A DNA stretch of 64,000 nt from Areca catechu (taxonomy: Eukaryota; Streptophyta; Magnoliopsida; Arecales; Arecaceae): assembly GCA_021397845.1 (NCBI GenBank), contig JAHSVC010000034.1, positions 4,797,213 through 4,861,212 of the forward strand. The letters are read 5' to 3'. The translations under genes and the position numbers were made by a program. The stretch's first letter is position 1. Every line of letters starts with the position of its first letter. Shown here in pieces: positions 57,430 to 64,000 of the stretch. The notes below the pieces were generated by a model. The model saw nothing but the letters and a program-made list of their open reading frames with translations, was not told the origin of the DNA and did no database searches.

Positions 57430-58797
57430 AACTAGATGGACAATTTTGGCAACCAAACTTTCTTGGATCCTTTAGGGTTAGTAAATATAATTTCTTTTGG
57501 CACCCAATTTTTTTTTAATTTACAAGGATATGCATTATGCCCAATTTTACAACATTTAAAACAAGTCAGATTGGAGAATGCATCAACATAGAAATTCTTA
57601 TTTTTTTACTCAAGATTTTTATTTTTCTTTAAAAGCTCATCATGTGATACAAAAATCTTGGGCCTTGTTAGAATTTTTATTTCATTCAATAAAATAGTTT
57701 TCTCATTTGAAAACTTATTGCATAAATATTTCAAATCAAAATTTTCTTTTTCTAAAATTTCTTTTCTTTAGAAAGATTATTCTTATAATTTTCTAAAATA
57801 TTAATCTTTATATTTAAATCATGATTTTTATTGGCAAAATTGGTGTTCTCAAGAGAAAAAGAATCTACATGTCTTTTTAATTTCTTGTGCTCAATTTTTA
57901 ATACTTTGTATTCATGCACAAGATCATTAAATGTATCATGTAATTCATCAAAGATAAAATCATTTCATTTTCAGTACATACCTCTTTCTCATTTGTCATG
58001 GAGTAAAGATTGGCAACTTCTTGTTTATCATCCGAACTTGAATCTTCGCTATCGCTCCAAGTTACCATCATAGCCTTGAGTTTTTTTTTGGCCTTGAGGG
58101 CTATTATCTTCTTCTTCTCTTGATCAGCACCACTTCTTTGTGCCATAAATTCAACTAATGGGTCCTGAGTGAACCAATAAGCTCCTTTAAAGGCATGATA
58201 TCAATACTTTTAGCTTCTTGGATCGCCGTTACCTTTGGATCCCATGATATTGGCAAAGATCGAAGAATTTTATTAACCAAATTAGTATTAGTATAGACTT
58301 TGCCAAGACTTTTAAATTCATTAACAATAGTCATAAATCTAGTATATATATCAGATATAGATTCAAAATGCAGTATTTCAAACATTTCAAAAGAATGAAC
58401 AAAGAATATTAATTTTAGTACTTTTCACTTGAAGAATACCCTCATGAGTAATTTCAAGTGTGTCCCATATCTCCTTCGCCGATGTGCATGTGGAGATCCT
58501 ATTGAATTCATTAGAGTCCAATGCACAATAAAACAAGTTCATTGCTTTAGCATTAATTTCAAATTGCTTAATGCCATCTTCATTCCAATCCTCTTCGAGC
58601 TTTGAAATGGAAATGCCATTAACCAAAATGGAAGAAATATAAGGACCAATAACTATAACTTTCCAAAGATAATAACTAATAAATTGAATATAGATGCGCA
58701 TGCGAGTTTTCCAAAAAGTGTAATTAGTGCCATTAAAAAATGGTGGTCTATTAGTTTTATGTCCTATAGTAAAACAAGCACCTTCTAGGACTGCCAT
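57430..58797 (-). pseudogene. gag: Copia-T gag (frameshifted), no pol
   Basis: From ATG 58797: FFNGTNYTFWKTRMRIYIQ, NAKAMNLFYCALDSNEFNRI, SAKEIWDTLEITHEG (UBN2-type gag). After a frameshift near 58390 it continues with YTRFMTIVNEFKSLGK, NKILRSLPISWDPKVTAI and LKELIGSL (58385-58155), then an acidic Ser-rich linker (SDSEDSSSDD, 58146-57898). A zinc knuckle CFKCCKIGHNAYPC (CX2CX4HX4C) is at about 57566-57525 and KKVWLPK near 57445. It would bind RNA and form particles if intact. The lack of pol means it would depend on enzymes from related elements. Confidence 0.8.
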
Positions 58798-58864
58798 GAT
58801 CTTTTAACTCAAATCCGTTGGATTCTTTGCAAAGAACAAAGTTTAGATACCAACGATTTTAGAT

Positions 58865-58882
58865 TCCGAGCTCTGAAACCAA
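58865..58882 (-). other. Primer binding site of Copia-T
   Basis: On the minus strand TTGGTTTCAGAGCTCGG, one change from the tRNA-iMet consensus TGGTATCAGAGC, a few bases inside the LTR edge at 58887. Confidence 0.75.
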
Positions 58883-58886
58883 TTAT

Positions 58887-59872
58887 TGTCCAGTGATGAT
58901 GCAACCCAAGAGAGGGGGTGACTTGGATTTTAAAAATTATTTAAACTATTTCAATGGATATAAAACAAGTATGTGCCAATTCAAATCAAGTACTTATATT
59001 TTACTAAAGTATTTGTGTGCTTAATAAAAATATACAACGGTTAACAAAGTAAATGCAAGAGTAAATAAGCAATAAATAAGAGCAATCAAGAATACAAGAA
59101 TATATAGTGGTTCGGTGCACTCCAAGGCACCTACATCCACTTTTCAAGTTTTTCTTGGGTATTTTACTATAATCACCAAGATTACGATCGATTAGTTTTC
59201 TGGGCTCACTAATCAAAACCCAACTTATTTTCTCGGGCTCACAAGTCAAAACCCCATATTGGTTTTATAACTTAGGCTAACCAACAACCTCCGATGGTTT
59301 TACAGGCTTACCAATAATCTATGTTGGTTTTATGGGATCACCGATAACCTATGTTGATTTTACGGGATCATTAACAACCTATGTTGATTTTATACAAAGG
59401 CTAACCAACAACCTCTTTGGTTTTCCAAGGCTCACCAAAAATCTTGATACAATAAAGTAAGAATGAAAGTAAAGAATACAATAAAGCTTTCTAAAATAAA
59501 GCAAGTATCTCTTTGAAGCCCTTGGATGATGTTGAAGAAGCTTGTCTTTAATTTATTGAAGCCTTTGAATGAAGCTTGATGTTGTGGACTTGGATCAATT
59601 CTCTTATCTTTGGAAGCTTGAAGGCTTGAACCACTTAACTCTTGAGTCCTTGAAGGATATTCAATGATCTGACCAAGGATTGCTTCTCTATTTGATTTTA
59701 GATGTTTATATGGCTCTCCAAACTATAGATGACCATTTATGATTGTTGGAGATGAAAAACTAGCCGTTCGAAGCAAGTTGGAATCAATTCTATATTTCTG
59801 AAAAACTAGTCGTTACACCAAGTGTCGACACTTGAATATGGTGAGTCAACACTTGAGTTCTTCATGAGTCGA
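58887..59872 (-). repeat. 5' LTR of Copia-T, inner part up to the nested insertion
   Basis: Aligns with 54319-55285. It has a small extra duplication near 59540 (CTTTAATTTATTGAAG). It is interrupted at 59873; its continuation (ACACTTG) appears after 63994 at the window edge. Confidence 0.8.
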
Positions 59873-61073
59873 TGATGTGGGACAAGGCTAGGAGGATCGT
59901 TGGAGAGCTGAGAAGTCTCCTAGGATTAGGGTCAGGAAGGGGATAACCAGGGCATCACACCCCTCGATGTCCTGAAGGATAAAGGCAAACAGGGCCTCAC
60001 ACCCCTCGATGTCCTGCAGGACAAAGGCATAGGATCTTACACCCCTCGACGCCCGAAGGCGAAGGCAAAACGAGCCTCACACCCACTCCCTCATGGAGGT
60101 CGACAATCTCAAAGAACGAAGGCAACACTACTGGGCCTCTCACCCTCCCTGCCCATGCGAGGGCGAACACTATTGGGCCTCTCACCCTCCCTGCCCATGT
60201 GGGGGCGAACAAAAAATAATAATCTTCTAAAAAAACTTATTTTATTCTTCACCAGCTTTCAAATACAAGAGGGGATGCCTTTATATAGGCTTACAAGACT
60301 TAGATATACATGAAAAATTTATTATTATTATTATTAATATATATATTTTTGAATCCTAAACCATATGCTTTGAGATTTGTGCAAAGTTGCATCTAGATGG
60401 TTGGACCGCCATAGGGAAACCGACGGTGTGGGGCGTGAGGATTTGGAGGAGGAGGAGGCGGTGCTCGCGGGCGAGGTGGAGGGTAGACGGGCCGGCGGAT
60501 CCCGGGGGACGGCCGCGATGACGTGGAGTTGGGGCATGTCATTGATCTGCCATTTGAGCGCCTGTGATCGTGGAACAGAGGATCGCCTATGATGGTGCTC
60601 GCGGGTAAGGCGGAGGGCGGACGGGCCTACGGATCTAGTAGGATCCGATGGCATCGATGGTAGCTGGAGACGACTTTGGGTGGAGGGGCATCGAGCACGG
60701 AGATGGGAAGGCATCATGGGCATGGGCGGCATAGATGCAGGAAGAGGAGGGCACGGTTTTGTTAGCTCAGGTTCTCCGTCGAGTGTCGGGCATCATGGCA
60801 GCAGGTCGGTGGGATGGGCGACGGGCGTCGACGGGCTCGGCTGGCATCGGTGGTGATCATCGACTGGGAACAGAGGAAATGGGGCTTGGATCTGGGCGAT
60901 GAATAGAGGAAGAAGATAACAGGAATAACAGAAGGATAAGTCTGGGATAAGTGTGGTATAAAACTAGAATAGCGGGGATGGGTAGAATAGTTGGGATAAA
61001 AACTTAAACTAAAATAAAAAAAATCTGAAAAAAGAAAAGGAAAAAAATTGGATGGGTTTTGATATCCCCATCA
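59873..61073 (-). repeat. 3' LTR of the minimal element
   Basis: 1,201 bp. It has tandem GCCTCACACCCCTCGATGTC units (about 59960-60090), a doubled CTCTCACCCTCCCTGCCCATG block (60138-60205), an ATT microsatellite (about 60318-60335) and a G-rich half. The 132-codon minus-strand frame here is not conserved in length between LTRs. Confidence 0.88.
60281..60287 (-). promoter_or_regulatory. TATA box of the minimal element's LTR
   Basis: On the minus strand CCTATATAAAGG. It is kept in the other LTR at 63193-63199. Confidence 0.7.
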
Positions 61074-61156
61074 TTCCTCTGGGGTGGGGAAAACTTGACT
61101 CCGTCGAGTCAGGCTCGATGCTGCATTTTTTTTTCCTCTAACTTTAATCCTCTCCC

Positions 61157-61168
61157 GCTCTGATACCA
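61157..61168 (-). other. Primer binding site of the minimal element (tRNA-iMet)
   Basis: On the minus strand TGGTATCAGAGC, three bases inside the 5' LTR edge (61172). It fixes the orientation. Confidence 0.9.
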
Positions 61169-61267
61169 AATTGATGTGGGATAAGGCTAGGAGGATTGTT
61201 CGAGAGCTGAGAAGTCTCATAGGATTAGGGTCAGGAAAGGGATAACCAGGGCCTCACACTCCTCGAT

Positions 61268-62833
61268 TGGTGCGGGATGACTCTAAGATTGCTAATCATG
61301 CAGGAAAAATAGTAAACTAATTTTTTTTATGATTTTTATAATTTAGGTTTGTAGGTTAAATTCCAAAGTTAAGTACAGAACTAGCAGAAAGACTGGCAAT
61401 TTAAAGAATCATTGTATCGTAGGCAAACTCGTGCAAAATAATAAATTCCAGGACCCGAGAATTGAGAAACTCCCGGATTAGGATAGCTTATCTTCATCAA
61501 ATTAGAAATTAAAAGAAGGGAAGGATGTTACCAATCAGTGATTTGAAGAATCTGCAATCGAAGGGGTCACACAGCTCTCAGATTGATGCCTGGAAGATGA
61601 AGCTCGGTTCCCTTGATTAGATGGCTGATTTGGGCGATCTTGGAGGCAAGGAAAGCCTCCTCTAGGGAGGTAAAACACCTCGGGAATCCTGCAAAATGTC
61701 AGGGTCAATCAAAATAGCAAGTAAGAAAAAGAAAGGAAACTAGGTTTAGAAGGAATCAAGTTAGGGTTTAGAAGCTGGGTGGCTTGAAGCTTGATGAAGA
61801 TCTCCTTGCTTGGCAGCCTAGGGCACTCCTTCTTGGATGTGTGAAGGCTTGGATGGCAGTGAGTTAGGGCGTGGAAGGATGTTAGGGCAGCAAGGAATTC
61901 GGCCAAGCACAAGAACACAAACCAAAGGAAAACAAAAACAAAGTGACACACAAGCTCGCAAGCTCAAATAAATTTACCAGGGTTTTGATATCATGAATAA
62001 AAATTGCTTACAAGAGAGGGAGAGGTGGGGTATTTATAGAGTTCCCATGTCCTCTAACTAGGGTTACACACTTGGGTTACAAGTCCTCTCGCTAGGTTAG
62101 AAAAATACATCTTAAAATAATTAGGAGCATAAGTCCCAACTAGGTTAGGATTTGACCTAGTCTTCTCCTTCTCCCTTCATGCTTTGACTATTCCACTCAA
62201 GGACACCTCTTGGACTTGGTCAACACTTCAAGTATGCTTAGGAGGGCGTGTTGGGCTTCTAGGGGTAGAAAGGGGCCGGTCCAAAGGGGCTTGGCCCATG
62301 GGCTTGGGCCTCCTGGAAGCTGGGGTGGCCTGGTAGCCTGATAGCAAGAATATTCCATGGAATCTTGCTTCTTTAGGGCTTGGGCTTGGTGCCTGGGCTT
62401 GATTTTCTTGGGCTGGGATGCAAGCGGACCTCTAGAATCATGGATGCCCTGGTTTAGGAATATGCTCTGGCATTTAGGGAGGAATCTAGGCATCTGGAGG
62501 ACATTTAGAAAGAATTAGGATTTCTGGAAGTATCTTGGATCTTGGGTTGTCACACAAAATCTAATGGACTGATGTAGTGGCCTCTGACTCCTGGATGTGG
62601 CCTGGTGGAACTCCAAAATAGGGTAACCTCCTCTCTCGTATAAAAACTGAGCTCATACTAGACTAATAACTGATGTACAATACTCAAAACTGGACTAAGG
62701 TTGAGGGTTGAGACAAATCAACTAACCTCAACTTATTATGGGACTCAATTACAAAACTTTCAAAACTTTGACATATGACTAAATAAACCATATGCGATCC
62801 AGGGATCTGTGTCTGATCCTGGTGTCTCCACCA
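61268..62833 (-). mobile_element. Solo LTR (1.57 kb) inside the minimal element's LTR
   Basis: Starts TGGTGCGGGATGAC and ends GTGTCTCCACCA, flanked by a perfect TCGAT duplication (61263-61267 and 62834-62838). Ends are the inverted pair TGGTG/CACCA. A TATA box on the minus strand (TATAAATACCCC, plus about 62028-62040) and a short R-like segment support an LTR read leftward. No internal domain is present. Confidence 0.8.
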
Positions 62834-63224
62834 TCGATGTCCCGAAGAACAAAGGCAAACAGGGCCTCATACCCCATGATGTCCCGCAGGACAAAGGCAA
62901 ATAGGGCCTCACACCTCTCGATGTCCCGCTGGACAAAGGCATAGGGTCTCACACCCCTTGTTGCCCGAAGGCAAAGGCAAAACGGGCCTCACACCCACTC
63001 CCTCACGGAGGTCGACATTCTCAAAGAATGAAGGCAACACTACTAGGCCTCTCACCCTCCCTGCCCATGCGGGGGTGAACACTATTGGGCCTCTCACCCT
63101 ACCCACCCATACGGGAGCGAACGAAAAAAAATAATCTTCTAAAAAAACTTATTTTATTCTTTACCAGCTTTCAAATACAAGAAGGGATGCCTTTATATAG
63201 GCTTCAAGACTTAGATATACATAA

Positions 63225-63226
63225 TA

Positions 63227-63267
<41 letters not shown>

Positions 63268-63272
63268 TTTGA
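63225..63272. repeat. TTA/TA microsatellite
   Basis: About twelve ATT units followed by TATATATAT. It lies in the LTR of the minimal element and is shorter in the partner LTR. Confidence 0.95.
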
Positions 63273-64000
63273 ATCCTAAATCATGTGCTTTGAGATTCGT
63301 GCAAAGCTGCATCTGGATGGTTGGAGCGCCACAGGAAAATCAATATTATGGGGTGTGAGGATTTGGAGGAGGAGGAGGCGGTGCTCGCGGGAGAGGCGAA
63401 GGGCGACGGGCCGACGGATCCCGGGGACGGCCACGATGGCATGGGCCGGGGCATGTCGTTGATCTGCCATTTGAGCACTTGTGATTGTGGAATAGAGGAT
63501 CGCCTGTGACGGTGCTCACGGGCGAGGCAGAGGGCGAACGGGTCGACGGATTCAGTGGGATTAGATGGCATCGATGGCGGCTAGAGATGACTCCAGGCGG
63601 AGGGGCATCGGACGCGGAGATGGGGAGGCGTCATGGGCATGGGCGGCATAGATGCAGGGAGAGGAGGGCACGGTTCTGTCGGCTCGGGCTCTCTGGTGGC
63701 TGTCGGGCATCACGACAGCAGGCCAGTGGGATGGGTGACGGGCGTCAGCAAGCTCAGCTGGCGTCGATGGTGATCATCGGCTAGGAACAGAGGAAATGGG
63801 GCTTGGATCTGGGCGATGAATGGAGGAAGAAGATGACAGGAATAATAGAAGGATAAGTTAGGGATAAGTGTGGTATAAAATTAGAATAGCGGGGATAAGT
63901 AGAATAGTTGGGATAAAAATTTAAACTAAAATAAAAAAATCTAAAAAAAGAAAAGGAAAAAAACTGGATGGGTTTTGATGTCCCCATCAGTCAACACTTG

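Larger units (their letters stand above)
59873..63989 (-). mobile_element. Minimal LTR element: 1.2-kb LTRs around a 98-bp interior
   Basis: Bounded by GTCGA (59868-59872) and GTCAA (63990-63994), a 5-bp duplication with one change. LTRs start TGATGTGGGA and end CCCCATCA on the plus strand. Between them are only 98 bp (61074-61171), which hold a tRNA-iMet PBS on the minus strand at one end and a purine-bearing tract at the other. There is no coding capacity, so it needs enzymes from another copia element. By eye the LTRs differ at about 8% over the first 90 bp. Confidence 0.85.
61172..63989 (-). repeat. 5' LTR of the minimal element, split by a solo LTR
   Basis: Runs 61172-61267 and 62834-63989, about 1,247 bp once the insertion and its duplication are discounted. 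It matches 59873-61073. The microsatellite here is longer (TTA repeats, about 63227-63260). Confidence 0.88.
54319..64000 (-). mobile_element. Copia-T: gag-only (non-autonomous) copia element, runs off the window
   Basis: On the minus strand: 5' LTR (right side, 58887 onward, interrupted at 59873 by a second element and incomplete), PBS, gag remnant, about 1.7 kb of AT-rich repeats, 3' LTR (55675-54319). No protease, integrase or RT motif was found in the 3.2-kb interior. The LTRs share CCAGTGATGATGCAA and a CACCAACAA.CTATGTTGG repeat block. The left end reads CG in place of TG. Confidence 0.8.

Noticed and set aside
60334..60732. 132-codon minus-strand frame in the minimal element's LTR
   Set aside because: GC-rich, Ser/Pro-rich low-complexity translation; the partner LTR has a shorter, shifted version. 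Not a supported protein.

Overview
The window is a block of nested transposable elements from a large plant nuclear genome. No host gene could be supported. The element types suggest a monocot: three families of Tat-like Ty3/gypsy elements carrying an antisense extra ORF, Ty1/copia elements primed by initiator tRNA-Met, a CACTA (En/Spm) DNA transposon, a hAT-type MITE and a tRNA-derived SINE. A palm or related commelinid is my guess, but nothing here fixes the species. All similarity calls, intron calls and divergence estimates were made by eye from the sequence and known family motifs.

Layout, left to right. 1-2529: AT-rich sequence with a SINE and a possible LINE tail. 2527-5011: 3' end of a gypsy of family A (antisense ORF, polypurine tract, 3' LTR). 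5012-7848: remnant of a CACTA transposase gene on the minus strand, holding a 254-bp hAT MITE with a perfect 8-bp target duplication. 7849-23840: a complete 16-kb gypsy of family B (target duplication GTTGG) with decayed gag-pol, an 87-bp tandem repeat and a long antisense gene region; a 2.1-kb solo LTR (duplication CTCCC) sits inside it. 23841-24287: 3' end of the CACTA element. 24944-33181: 5' part of a gypsy of family C, with gag-pol, a 46-bp tandem array and an antisense ORF. 33182-37168: 5' part of a copia element (Copia-1), cut off just after its gag start codon. 37169-51941: 5' half of a second family-A gypsy on the minus strand, split by a complete 10.3-kb copia (Copia-2, 37960-48287, duplication AAACT) whose two 2.42-kb LTRs are almost identical. 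51942-53139: more CACTA subterminal repeats and a second CACTA end. 54319-64000: a copia on the minus strand (Copia-T) with gag but no pol. Its upstream LTR is interrupted by a small LTR element with 1.2-kb LTRs and only 98 bp between them (59873-63989), and that element in turn holds a 1.57-kb solo LTR.

The gypsy families share one plan: LTR, PBS, gag-protease-RT-RNase H-integrase without a chromodomain, tandem repeats, then an antisense gene related to the 'putative gypsy type transposon' domain (PF04195) followed by a coiled coil. The antisense gene appears to carry short introns at a matching position in several copies. Both larger copia elements appear to have a 5' splice donor inside the LTR and an acceptor directly before the gag ATG, so splicing would remove the PBS and a leader of 1.8-2.1 kb. 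These two patterns are the best candidates for under-described biology here. The two halves of family A, each next to CACTA sequence, also fit a single element split by an inversion.
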